DNA of 31,913 bases. It comes from JAISGQ01 sp045534445 (GTDB taxonomy: Bacteria > Bacillota > Clostridia > Oscillospirales > Acutalibacteraceae). The position numbers and the translations under genes were made by a program. A model generated the notes under the pieces. That model saw only the letters and a program-made list of their open reading frames with translations. It was not told the DNA's origin and ran no database searches. Shown one piece after another: positions 24,720 to 31,820 of the stretch. Position 1 is the first letter of the stretch; every line of letters starts with the position of its first letter. The stretch covers positions 1-31,913 of the forward strand of contig JAZSJQ010000025.1 in assembly GCA_045534445.1 (NCBI GenBank). The letters run 5' to 3'.

Positions 24720-25460
24720 TCACTTCATAAACACAGAGATAAGCCAAATAAGCATCAGATGTGCAGGGTAGAACACATAAAAAAGCCATTTGCAGTCGCC
24801 ATAGCCGCGCTTGCCGTTGTAAAGTGCAATAGGCAATGCGGCAAGAATGCAGTACATCTGGGTGGATTCAACGAAATACCATTTCCTGTCGGAGGCTTCA
24901 AAGAGATAGGTGCCTGCGTTGTGATTTGCGGCAATGATATCGTATTTCAGAATGGTGGAAAGGGCAAAAACGAGAAGCGCCGCAAAGCGATGCTGACGGA
25001 AAATGTGGAAAATAAATATGAGAACAACGCCGTACTTGCCGTAATCACTGCCGAGATAATCGGCAGCAGCGGCAAGGGATACCACGGGAACAAGGGCGAT
25101 AAGATGAGAAACAAAGCCCGACAGCCCTTCCCATTTGAGAACCGTGTCAAAGAGCATAATGGCGAAAAGCCCTAAAAACAGAGTTACAAAAACATTGCAT
25201 TTTGAAAAGGAAAGAAGCTCTCCGCTGAAAGCAAGATTAAATGGGATCTCGCTTATCAGTGCGAACAGACCGAGCCTCGAAAGATATTTCGGTGCGCTTT
25301 TCGTGTGGGCATAGCCTTCTGCAATAAGAAAGCAGAAAATAGGAAAAGCTAACCTGCCGATATATCTCAGCTCAATGACATCGGGCAGAAGCACTGCACC
25401 GACATGGTCGATAAGCATTGAGACGATAGCAATTATTTTCAGAGCAAAGGTGGAGAGCAT
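24720..25460 (-). CDS. TraX family integral membrane protein
   Basis: A 246-residue polytopic membrane protein of the TraX family: KIIAIVSMLIDHVGAVLL at the N-terminus, the RYIGRLAFPIFCFLIAEGYAHT block and a C-terminal FYVFYPAHLMLIWL are family hallmarks. F-plasmid TraX acetylates pilin; chromosomal Firmicutes homologues have no established role and may act as acyltransferases. The ATG at 25460 follows AAGGGAGGA. It begins 15 bases after thiT, so it should share the thiamine-riboswitch-controlled transcript. No conjugation genes are nearby. Confidence 0.88.
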   Translation of the reverse strand: MLSTFALKIIAIVSMLIDHVGAVLLPDVIELRYIGRLAFPIFCFLIAEGYAHTKSAPKYLSRLGLFALISEIPFNLAFSGELLSFSKCNVFVTLFLGLFAIMLFDTVLKWEGLSGFVSHLIALVPVVSLAAAADYLGSDYGKYGVVLIFIFHIFRQHRFAALLVFALSTILKYDIIAANHNAGTYLFEASDRKWYFVESTQMYCILAALPIALYNGKRGYGDCKWLFYVFYPAHLMLIWLISVFMK

Positions 25461-25475
25461 AAGGGGTCCTCCCTT

Positions 25476-26087
25476 TTATTTTGCCGCCAGCTTGTTGAAG
25501 TTAACAAATCTGCAAAGCAGAGATGCGGCAATAACAGTGAGAATTGTTTCGGGGATCATATAAGATGCATTGTAGAAAACAGAGTAAGTCCAGCAGAAAA
25601 GCTCAGGATTCTCGGTGAAAACAGTGCCGTGGAGGAATGCGGGGACATAGTCGAGAGAAGCCCATTCACCCCATACAAGAGCACCTGAAACGATGTGCAT
25701 GAGATAGCGTGCAAAGCAGCCGATAAGTGAACCGAGAGCCGCTGCGGCACCCTTGTTTTTCATTTTGCGTGTGAGTCCTGAAAGGGACATGGCAGAAAAA
25801 GCCACAACATAGTCAAAGAGAATAATGACGACAACTGCGGTGAAGGTCACAGCATAAGCAAGGTTGTTTGCGCCGAGGATAAGCTGGATAAGAGAATAGA
25901 CGAAGCAGGCGACGGTACCATAGCCAATGCCGTAAATCTGGCAGACGATCACAAGGGGAACCATGCTGCCGAAGGTGACAGAGCCGCCGAAGGGGAGGTT
26001 GATGGGGGTGAGGCTGAGGACGGTGCCAAGGGCAACCATCATGGCTGAGAATACCAGCCTCATAGTTGTGTTTTTCTTGTTTTTCAT
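25476..26087 (-). CDS. thiT: ECF transporter substrate-binding (S) component ThiT
   Basis: A 203-residue, six-helix S component for thiamine uptake; it works with shared EcfA/A'/T subunits encoded elsewhere. Typical ThiT blocks are PFGGSVTFGSMVPLVIVCQI near residue 32, the region with GANNLAYA, and the loop VSGALVWGEWAS near 135, where the tryptophan and glutamate correspond to thiamine-contacting residues in characterised ThiT. The ATG at 26087 follows GAAAGGACG. The TPP riboswitch and terminator upstream confirm the substrate. The TraX-family gene is downstream in the same operon. Confidence 0.93.
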   Translation of the reverse strand: MKNKKNTTMRLVFSAMMVALGTVLSLTPINLPFGGSVTFGSMVPLVIVCQIYGIGYGTVACFVYSLIQLILGANNLAYAVTFTAVVVIILFDYVVAFSAMSLSGLTRKMKNKGAAAALGSLIGCFARYLMHIVSGALVWGEWASLDYVPAFLHGTVFTENPELFCWTYSVFYNASYMIPETILTVIAASLLCRFVNFNKLAAK

Positions 26088-26124
26088 AAAAAACGTCCTT
26101 TCTTTGCACTTTTCAGGTGCCTTT

Positions 26125-26167
26125 AAAAATCAAAAGAAGCGCCGCGTTTAACCTGAACACGGCGCTT
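26125..26167 (-). terminator. Riboswitch expression-platform terminator
   Basis: On the minus strand AAGCGCCGTG (26167-26158) pairs with CGCGGCGCTT (26146-26137, one G-U pair), followed by CTTTTGATTTTT. It lies between the TPP aptamer and thiT, so TPP binding should favour early termination. Confidence 0.85.
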
Positions 26168-26183
26168 TGCAAGAAAGGCGTTG

Positions 26184-26300
26184 TGCTGTAGTTACCTACG
26201 CCGGCATTATCCGGATCAGGCGCTGTGACCGCGAAGTCACAAGGGTTTACAGCGGCATTACGCTGCATCTCAGCCGAATTGCATCAGCACCCCATAGCGT
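26184..26300 (-). ncRNA. TPP (THI-box) riboswitch
   Basis: Read on the minus strand, the conserved aptamer pieces appear in order: GGGGTGC (26293-26287), GCTGAGATGC, ACCCTT, then CCTGATCCGGATAATGCCGG and CGTAGGTAA. A variable P3-type stem (GTGACTTCGCGGTCAC) is present. The final conserved GGGA reads GGTA here. It is followed by a terminator and thiT, the expected partner. Confidence 0.96.
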
Positions 26301-26316
26301 TTCTTTTGTCAAACCG

Positions 26317-26345
26317 ATAATACTACACCGAAAAGAGATTGTCAA
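26317..26345 (-). promoter_or_regulatory. Promoter of the thiT operon
   Basis: On the minus strand: perfect TTGACA (26345-26340), 17-base spacer, TATTAT (26322-26317). The start site falls about ten bases before the aptamer. Confidence 0.85.
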
Positions 26346-26383
26346 CACAAAAGTGTTTTTTATATAGCACCGACTAAAGTTCC

Positions 26384-26437
26384 AAAACGACCGTTTATTG
26401 AAAAACGCTGGAAATTCTGAGATAATTATCCTATACT
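26384..26437 (+). promoter_or_regulatory. Promoter and possible LytTR sites of the LytTR/DUF3021 operon
   Basis: TGGAAA (26409-26414), a 17-base spacer and TATACT (26432-26437). Upstream, AAAACG occurs at 26384-26389 and again at 26402-26407, and CGTTT (26392-26396) is inverted to AAACG (26403-26407); these could be autoregulatory LytTR sites. Confidence 0.5.
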
Positions 26438-26464
26438 GCAGACACAGAGAGAGGAGGAAAAAGA

Positions 26465-26905
26465 ATGCAGATAAAAATCGAGATCGACGATAACTGCAAG
26501 GAACCTAAAGTCATAATTCTCACAGAGGCTATCAACGATGAGGTGAATGAAATAGTAAAAAGGCTTTCGGAAGAGAAAGCCGAAATGCTGACAGGCTTCA
26601 GAGACGATATGCTTGAGATACTGCAAAAAGACGATATTCTGAGAATATATGCAGAAGCCGGTAAGGTGATAGCCGTTACGGAAAAGGGTGAATACACTCT
26701 TAGACGCAGACTTTATGAGCTTGAAGAAATGCTCGCAAGGAGCAGTTTTGCGAGGATATCAAATTCAGAGATAATAAACCTTAAAAAGGTTCGTGGTTTT
26801 GACTTAAGCCTTGCAGGTACCATATGCGTTTCTTTGGCGGACGGAACTGCAACTTATGTATCAAGACGCTATGTATCAAAGATAAAAGAAATTTTGGGAG
26901 TATGA
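26465..26905 (+). CDS. LytTR-domain transcriptional regulator
   Basis: A 146-residue DNA-binding protein with no receiver domain. The N-terminal part (1-48) is a short alpha/beta segment with CKEPKVIILTE; the LytTR domain (about 50-146) shows DDILRIYAEAGKVIAVTEKGEYTLRRRLYELEE, the hallmark FARISNSEIINLKKV and the closing YVSRRYVSKIKEILG. It is followed ten bases later by a DUF3021 membrane protein, a recurrent pairing in Firmicutes that resembles LytTR regulatory systems in which the membrane protein restrains the regulator. ATG at 26465 after GAGGAGGAAA. Confidence 0.93.
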   Translation: MQIKIEIDDNCKEPKVIILTEAINDEVNEIVKRLSEEKAEMLTGFRDDMLEILQKDDILRIYAEAGKVIAVTEKGEYTLRRRLYELEEMLARSSFARISNSEIINLKKVRGFDLSLAGTICVSLADGTATYVSRRYVSKIKEILGV

Positions 26906-26915
26906 GGTGTTATAA

Positions 26916-27377
26916 ATGAAAAAGAAAATATTATTGAGGGCTTTTGTTGGAATGCCGCTGGGTATTACCATAAGTGTTATAATTTCGATAATAATTTCCC
27001 TCTGCATAAACGATGGAAGCTTTTATGCGGTAGTGCCTGAGCTTACCGAATGGTGCGGCAGTGAGATAAGCGCAGTTATAGTGCAGTATATTTTCTCTGC
27101 CGTTTACGGAGCTGTGTGGGCAGGTGCCTCCTGTATATGGGAAACGGAAGGCTGGAGTCTTCTGCGCCAGACTCTGACTCATCTTGCGGTGACCTCCGTG
27201 ACAACGTTTCCTGTGGCATATTTTACAGGCTGGATGGAGCATTCCCTTGCAGGCGTGCTGGTTTATTATGCAGTATTCCTCGGGATTTATTTCATGATCT
27301 GGCTGTTCCAGTACCTGCCCATGAGAAGGCGCATTGCCCGATTCAATCAGAAGGTAAAGGAAAACCTTGCAGAATGA
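26916..27377 (+). CDS. DUF3021 family membrane protein
   Basis: A 153-residue four-helix membrane protein (helices about 8-31, 48-70, 86-106 and 113-134). The block VYGAVWAGASCIWETEGWSLLRQTLTH is characteristic of DUF3021. It ends in a basic cytoplasmic tail. ATG at 26916 after GAGGTG, ten bases behind the LytTR gene. It is the likely membrane partner or inhibitor of that regulator; this follows from the family pairing and was not shown here. Confidence 0.88.
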   Translation: MKKKILLRAFVGMPLGITISVIISIIISLCINDGSFYAVVPELTEWCGSEISAVIVQYIFSAVYGAVWAGASCIWETEGWSLLRQTLTHLAVTSVTTFPVAYFTGWMEHSLAGVLVYYAVFLGIYFMIWLFQYLPMRRRIARFNQKVKENLAE

Positions 27378-27389
27378 TATGAATTTATA

Positions 27390-27424
27390 AAAAAGGAAGT
27401 ACCGCATTACGGTACTTCCTTTTT
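27390..27424. terminator. Bidirectional terminator
   Basis: AAAAAGGAAGTACCG (27390-27404) and CGGTACTTCCTTTTT (27410-27424) form a 15-base perfect stem with a five-base loop between converging genes. Confidence 0.94.
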
Positions 27425-27436
27425 GTAAATCTAATA

Positions 27437-27790
27437 TTATCTTCTTCTGCGTCTCTTTTTGCGGAAGGGATCGCCGAATCCATATCCGAAAGTAAAGACA
27501 GCAAAGCCGACAGCAATGCCCCAGAAAACGACTGTGGAGAAAAGGTCGGTGGTTTTGCTTATTTCGGGGAGAAGGAAAGTCTTTGTAAAGGGGTTATAGA
27601 AAAAGAAAATAATGGTTGCGGCAATGATGGCGAGACCTGCAAGAGGCAGAACGAAACGGAGTATCCTTGCCGTACGGTTTCCTTTTTCAGTTGCACTGAT
27701 TTTGTTGCTTACGACACTGCCTACGATCAGTGCAGCATACGCAACAGCGAGGGGACCCATAATTAATAATACGTCCCAGATGTTTTCCAT
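27437..27790 (-). CDS. Small three-helix membrane protein, unknown
   Basis: A 117-residue protein with three predicted membrane helices (about 5-27, 44-66 and 84-105) and a strongly basic C-terminus (FRKKRRRRR). The last part resembles the end of the protein at 17358 only in charge. No family was recognised. The ATG at 27790 follows GGAGGA with nine-base spacing. It is a single-gene unit with its own promoter and a long leader containing an inverted repeat. Confidence 0.65.
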   Translation of the reverse strand: MENIWDVLLIMGPLAVAYAALIVGSVVSNKISATEKGNRTARILRFVLPLAGLAIIAATIIFFFYNPFTKTFLLPEISKTTDLFSTVVFWGIAVGFAVFTFGYGFGDPFRKKRRRRR

Positions 27791-27820
27791 GATTTGATTC
27801 CTCCAATATACTAAGATGCT

Positions 27821-27861
27821 ATAAGCAAACCGAATTGAGTTTGTTTTCAGAATTTGCTTAT
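27821..27861 (-). repeat. 9-base inverted repeat in the leader
   Basis: ATAAGCAAA (27821-27829) and TTTGCTTAT (27853-27861) are perfect inverted copies 23 bases apart, just downstream of the promoter of the gene at 27437-27790. It could be an operator or a leader hairpin. Confidence 0.45.
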
Positions 27862-27870
27862 ATCAAATTA

Positions 27871-27899
27871 ATGGTATCACATTAATAAGATGTTGTCAA
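27871..27899 (-). promoter_or_regulatory. Promoter of the small membrane protein gene
   Basis: On the minus strand: TTGACA (27899-27894), 17-base spacer, TACCAT (27876-27871) with extended TGA. Confidence 0.65.
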
Positions 27900-27931
27900 T
27901 ATGAGAACGATTTCCTGCATAAAGGGAAACA

Positions 27932-27959
27932 AAAAAGACAGACCGAAGTCTGTCTTTTT
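27932..27959 (-). terminator. Intrinsic terminator of the obgE-mrnC-YitT operon
   Basis: AAAAAGACAGAC (27932-27943) and GTCTGTCTTTTT (27948-27959) with a TTCG loop on the minus strand, followed by T residues. Confidence 0.92.
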
Positions 27960-27961
27960 AC

Positions 27962-28846
27962 TTATTTGTCCTCTTCCTTCATGGGTCTGAAGCCTTCGCC
28001 GTAAATATGGGAGGCATCGCCCACCATTATGAAGGCGTATGGGTCGATCTCATGGACTATCTGCTTGAGCCTGAAGGACTCGTTTCTGCGAACAGCGCAC
28101 ATGAGTATCTTTTTTTCTTCTCCCGAGTATGCACCCTCACCCTTTAAGAGAGTCGCGCCTCTGTTCATTTTTGTCATGATAGCCTTGCCGACTTCCGAAG
28201 GGCTGTTTGTGACAATGAACATAAGCTTGCCCATATCGAGACCGTCCATGACCTTGTCTATGACCATGCTTGCAAGGAAAATTGTGATGACCGCAAGCAG
28301 AGCCAGCTCAATGTCCTTATAGACAAATGTAGCACAGGCGACAACCGTAAGGTCAAAGATCATGATGGCAGAGCCCAGTTTAAGGTGCGGCTTGTACTTA
28401 TTGAGTATCCTTGCGGCAACATCAGTGCCGCCGGTGGAACCGCCGCGCATATAGATAAGGGAAAGCCCCGCGCCTGAAAGCACACCGCCTGCAACGGCTG
28501 CCAGCAGAGGATTTGAAGTGTACTGAAGCTGAGGGAGATATATTGCGATGGCATCGATCATTATTGACGAAACCAGCAGGCAGATAAGCGAACGGGTCAC
28601 AAAACGCCAGCCGATTATAAAGAAAGCGGCGATTATGAGAGGCGTGTTGAGAATTATAATGGTAGTACCGATATGGACATCAAAAAGATGATTAAGTACG
28701 GTCGCAATACCGGTAACACCGCCGGGAGCGATATTGTTGGGGGCAGTGAAGGCGCTGACCGAAAGCGCAAAGATCATACTGCCGATAACAAAGCTGAAAA
28801 AATCTGCAAGGATATTTTTGATAACTGTCTTTGCGGGTCTTTTCAT
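27962..28846 (-). CDS. YitT family membrane protein (DUF161 plus DUF2179)
   Basis: A 294-residue protein with five or six N-terminal membrane helices (DUF161 repeats, including the block APGGVTGIATVLNHLF and GGSTGGTDVAARILNKY) and a C-terminal soluble DUF2179 domain (about 205-285) with GRGAT-like MNRGATLLKGEGAYSGEEKKIL and the end IDPYAFIMVGDASHIYGEGF. The transport substrate is not established. ATG at 28846, with AGGAG ten bases upstream. It is 12 bases after mrnC and ends the operon. Confidence 0.92.
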   Translation of the reverse strand: MKRPAKTVIKNILADFFSFVIGSMIFALSVSAFTAPNNIAPGGVTGIATVLNHLFDVHIGTTIIILNTPLIIAAFFIIGWRFVTRSLICLLVSSIMIDAIAIYLPQLQYTSNPLLAAVAGGVLSGAGLSLIYMRGGSTGGTDVAARILNKYKPHLKLGSAIMIFDLTVVACATFVYKDIELALLAVITIFLASMVIDKVMDGLDMGKLMFIVTNSPSEVGKAIMTKMNRGATLLKGEGAYSGEEKKILMCAVRRNESFRLKQIVHEIDPYAFIMVGDASHIYGEGFRPMKEEDK

Positions 28847-28858
28847 ATTATGATTCTC

Positions 28859-29257
28859 CTACATATTATTTTCGATTATAATGCCGAATAACTCACGGAT
28901 ACGCTCTGCTTCGTCATTTACATACAGCCAGCCGAACAGCGCCTCGAGAGCCGTAGCACTGTGATAATCTGCGTTGCTGGAGTTTTTGGGAGTGTGCGAT
29001 GTATGAAGATTTCTGCCTCTTCGGCAGATGTCCTGCTCTTTTTCTGTAAGAATATCAAATATCTTTTCGAGGGCTGAAGCCTGAGCCTCGCATTTTACCT
29101 GACTGACACTTTTATTGTGAAGCTGGTTTGAGGGGCAGTTGCCCTGACAGAGAAGATACTCACGGGAAAGCATGGTGTAGACCGCATCGCCTATAAACGC
29201 AAGTGCGGCAGGGCTGTAGCTTTTGGGATTGCAGGGAAGATCGAGAAGTCTGCTCAT
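28859..29257 (-). CDS. mrnC: Mini-ribonuclease III (MrnC)
   Basis: A 132-residue RNase III-like nuclease without the double-stranded RNA-binding domain; in Bacillus it matures 23S rRNA precursor ends. The N-terminal ALAFIGDAVYTMLSREYL block, the RGRNLHTSHTPKNSSNADYHSATALEALFGWLY region and the acidic residues they contain fit Mini-III. ATG at 29257 follows AAGGAGG. It lies between obgE (12-base gap) and the YitT-family gene, consistent with an RNA/ribosome maturation operon. Confidence 0.92.
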   Translation of the reverse strand: MSRLLDLPCNPKSYSPAALAFIGDAVYTMLSREYLLCQGNCPSNQLHNKSVSQVKCEAQASALEKIFDILTEKEQDICRRGRNLHTSHTPKNSSNADYHSATALEALFGWLYVNDEAERIRELFGIIIENNM

Positions 29258-29269
29258 GCACCTGCCTCC

Positions 29270-30541
29270 TTAGAATATGAAGTCAAATTCAAGGTCGTAA
29301 ATGGAAACGGTGTCCTTCTCCTTGATGCCTGCCTTCACAAGTGCATCGATAACGCCTGTCTGAGTGAGAACACGCTCGAAATAGGAAAGAGACTCGTAAT
29401 CATCAAAGTCTATTCTTCTCATAACGTCAAGGAGCCATTCGCCCTCGACAAAGTAAATATCATCGTGAACGGTGACCTTGACCGAGCGGTCGTTGATGGC
29501 GGTGAGGTCAGGCTCAGGCATGGGCTCGGGCTCATAGCGGAGAACAGGGGGGAGGGTAGAGAGCATCTCGGTTATCTTGTTTAAAAGCTCATCGGTACCG
29601 ACATTGATAGGTGCCATGATTGTAAAACACTCGTAGCCGTTGTCGGCACAGTACTTTTCAAAGTCTGCTATCTGCTCATCGGTTGCAAGGTCAGACTTGT
29701 TGGCGGCAACTATCATGGGACGCTCAGCCAAGTCCTCGCTGTAGTTGCGAAGCTCCTTGTTGATAAGCTCAAAATCACTTATGGGGTCACGTCCCTCACT
29801 GCCTGCAACGTCAACAACATGGACAAGAAGTCTGCATCGGTCAACGTGACGAAGAAACTGATGACCTAAGCCCAGTCCTTCGCTTGCGCCCTCGATAAGA
29901 CCGGGAATATCAGCCATTACGAAGCTTAAGCCCTCGCCGCGGCGAACAACACCAAGATTGGGGGTAATGGTGGTGAAATGATAATTCTTGATTTCAGGCT
30001 TAGCCTCGCTGACAGCGGCAATAAGAGAGGACTTTCCGACATTGGGGAAGCCTACCAGACCAACGTCTGCAAGAAGCTTTAATTCAAGGCGAACCATCAT
30101 TTCTTCGCCGGCTGTACCGGGCTTTGAAAATCTGGGGGCCTGTCTTGTGGGAGTGGCGAAATGGGTGTTGCCCCAGCCGCCTCGACCGCCCTTGGCGATT
30201 ATTTTCGGCTCGGAGTCGGACATATCTGCAATTATTCTGCCTGTTTCATCGTCCAGCACAAGGGTGCCCTGAGGAACTTTTATAATAAGATCCTTGCCGT
30301 TTTTGCCGAAACAGCGTCCGCTTCTGCCGTTTTCGCCGTTTTCGGCGGCATACTTTCTCTTATAGCGGAAATCGGAGAGGGTAGAGAGGTTTGTATCAAC
30401 CTGAAAAACGATGTTTCCGCCCTTGCCGCCGTCACCGCCGTCGGGACCGCCTGAGGCGATATACTTTTCTCGGTGGAAAGAAACGGCACCGTCGCCGCCC
30501 TTGCCTGCCTTTATGCTGATTTTCGCGGTATCTATAAACAT
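29270..30541 (-). CDS. obgE: Ribosome-assembly GTPase Obg
   Basis: A 423-residue Obg GTPase involved in 50S subunit assembly. The glycine-rich Obg fold (1-158) contains GGPDGGDGGKGGNI. The G domain has G1 GFPNVGKSS at 164-172, the TTITPNLG switch I, DIPGLIEGASEGLGLG switch II and NKSD. The C-terminal OCT domain (about 345-423) has VEGEWLLDVMRRIDFDDYESL, typical of Firmicutes Obg. ATG at 30541 after AAGGAGTG. The preceding gene on the operon is a GNAT acetyltransferase (13-base gap). All domains are intact. Confidence 0.96.
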   Translation of the reverse strand: MFIDTAKISIKAGKGGDGAVSFHREKYIASGGPDGGDGGKGGNIVFQVDTNLSTLSDFRYKRKYAAENGENGRSGRCFGKNGKDLIIKVPQGTLVLDDETGRIIADMSDSEPKIIAKGGRGGWGNTHFATPTRQAPRFSKPGTAGEEMMVRLELKLLADVGLVGFPNVGKSSLIAAVSEAKPEIKNYHFTTITPNLGVVRRGEGLSFVMADIPGLIEGASEGLGLGHQFLRHVDRCRLLVHVVDVAGSEGRDPISDFELINKELRNYSEDLAERPMIVAANKSDLATDEQIADFEKYCADNGYECFTIMAPINVGTDELLNKITEMLSTLPPVLRYEPEPMPEPDLTAINDRSVKVTVHDDIYFVEGEWLLDVMRRIDFDDYESLSYFERVLTQTGVIDALVKAGIKEKDTVSIYDLEFDFIF

Positions 30542-30554
30542 TGGCTGTCACTCC

Positions 30555-31364
30555 TTAATTGTGAGATATCCAGTGTGCAATATATTTTCTGTCAAAGATA
30601 TATCCGAGGCTTTCTGCAATGGAAAGTGAGATCTCCGTTGCCGCGTCCCAGCTTGGGTAAAGCCCACGGTCAAGAGCCTCAAAAACGAGATATGCGCCGC
30701 AGACTCTTGCAAGCCCCTTTCGGCGGTGATCCTCTCTCGTATCTATTTCTATCTCAATGCCGCCGCTGTAGGCTGAGTAGGAGGATGCCGCGCAGACTAT
30801 CTCTCCGTCTTTAAGCGCAGCAACACCTATGGCATTGTCATTTTCAAATTCATCAAAGCTTTTGAAGTTTCCGACAGCCTCAATAGCCCATGTAAGGCTT
30901 TCGGCAAGAGGGAAGAGTTCTTTATCTATAAGCTTTACTTCATAGCCGTTTGGAACATTTGCCGCAAAAAGGGCAAGCTTATTTTTGTCAAAATTGTTTT
31001 CGCGCTTGCTTGTTGCAAAACGCACTTCCTCGTTATAGCGTTCCCCGAGGACTTCCTTTATAAGCGCAGACCACTTTTCGTTTTCGGGAACAAGTATGGT
31101 GCCGAGCCCCTCAAACGCAGAAGGCCATGCCATAATAAGCTCCTTTGCGCATGGAGAAGATGCATCTCCTGCAATAAAGGAAAACGCACCGCTGCCTTTT
31201 CTGAACCCACCGAGCTGAACAACGGCGGCGGTGGGATTCTCTGCATCGTCAGCCCATGCACGAGAGGAGTTTCGTCCCTCAAGGCAGGAGATGACCGTTG
31301 TGTCATCAAAGGACGCAAAAAGCGGTTTTAAAATATATCGTTTTTCATTTGGGATCTCGACCAT
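30555..31364 (-). CDS. GNAT family acetyltransferase
   Basis: A 269-residue protein with a divergent N-terminal half and a C-terminal GNAT fold (about 165-265). The acetyl-CoA loop is seen in IEIEIDTREDHRRKGLARVCGAYLVFEAL (R-x-x-G-L-A near residue 220), followed by PSWDAATEISLSIAESLGY. The length and the W-D-A-x(3)-S-x(2)-I-A-x-S-L-G-Y ending suit the GNAT_acetyltran group related to ZmaR-type enzymes. Substrate unknown. ATG at 31364 after GGAGAAG. It is inserted between rpmA and obgE, normally neighbours. No separate promoter was found after the rpmA terminator. Confidence 0.85.
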   Translation of the reverse strand: MVEIPNEKRYILKPLFASFDDTTVISCLEGRNSSRAWADDAENPTAAVVQLGGFRKGSGAFSFIAGDASSPCAKELIMAWPSAFEGLGTILVPENEKWSALIKEVLGERYNEEVRFATSKRENNFDKNKLALFAANVPNGYEVKLIDKELFPLAESLTWAIEAVGNFKSFDEFENDNAIGVAALKDGEIVCAASSYSAYSGGIEIEIDTREDHRRKGLARVCGAYLVFEALDRGLYPSWDAATEISLSIAESLGYIFDRKYIAHWISHN

Positions 31365-31403
31365 AATACTCTTCTCCGATGTAATATGCTAAAATCATGA
31401 AAA

Positions 31404-31427
31404 AACCCGAGGCATCAGCCTCGGGTT
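31404..31427 (-). terminator. Terminator or attenuator after rpmA
   Basis: AACCCGAGGC (31404-31413) and GCCTCGGGTT (31418-31427) form a 10-base stem, followed by TTTTTTC on the minus strand. The gene at 30555-31364 starts only 40 bases later, so partial read-through is likely. Confidence 0.88.
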
Positions 31428-31434
31428 ATATTCC

Positions 31435-31719
31435 TTACTGCTCGACGGGATAGACGCTTGCCTTCTTGCGGTCTCTGCCATATCTCTCAAATCTGAGGAC
31501 GCCGTCGATTTTTGCATAGAGGGTATCATCGGAACCGATGCCTACGTTCTCACCCGGATGGATGTGAGTGCCTCTCTGTCTGTAAAGAACGTTGCCAGCG
31601 AGAACAAACTGACCGTCAGCTCTCTTAGCGCCGAGTCTCTTGGATTCGGATTCACGACCGTTCTTGGTGGAACCCATTCCCTTTTTGTGAGCGAACAGCT
31701 GTATATTAATCTTCAGCAT
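31435..31719 (-). CDS. rpmA: 50S ribosomal protein bL27 with cleavable N-terminal extension
   Basis: A complete 94-residue bL27 that reaches the peptidyl-transferase centre of the large subunit. The N-terminus is LKINIQLFAHKKGMGSTKNG. Firmicutes bL27 proteins with this hydrophobic QLFA extension are cut between Phe and Ala by the protease Prp, so mature bL27 should start AHKKG. The prp and rplU genes expected upstream fall outside the genomic part of the window. ATG at 31719 follows GGAGGTG. A terminator lies just downstream, then a GNAT gene and obgE. Confidence 0.96.
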   Translation of the reverse strand: MLKINIQLFAHKKGMGSTKNGRESESKRLGAKRADGQFVLAGNVLYRQRGTHIHPGENVGIGSDDTLYAKIDGVLRFERYGRDRKKASVYPVEQ

Positions 31720-31736
31720 TATACTGCACCTCCATG

Positions 31737-31820
31737 AAGTCGGATCGTAGCCATGTCGTTCTGTGAGCCAAGGAGTTGGCCATTAGTATTGTCTTCCTAA
31801 GACCGCTTGGCCTCCGACTT
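31737..31820. other. MGI/BGI (DNBSEQ) library adapters with barcode - not genomic
   Basis: Positions 31737-31778 match from memory the 42-base MGI reverse adapter (begins AAGTCGGATCG, ends CCAAGGAGTTG). Positions 31779-31788 (gccattagta) look like a 10-base sample barcode. Positions 31789-31820 match the reverse complement of the 32-base forward adapter (ends GGCCTCCGACTT). The true genome sequence therefore stops at about 31736. Confidence 0.93.

Noticed and set aside
24705..24721. Terminator at the end of the TraX-family gene
   Set aside because: The small palindrome around TGAACAGCCTGTTCA is imperfect and lacks a U-tract.
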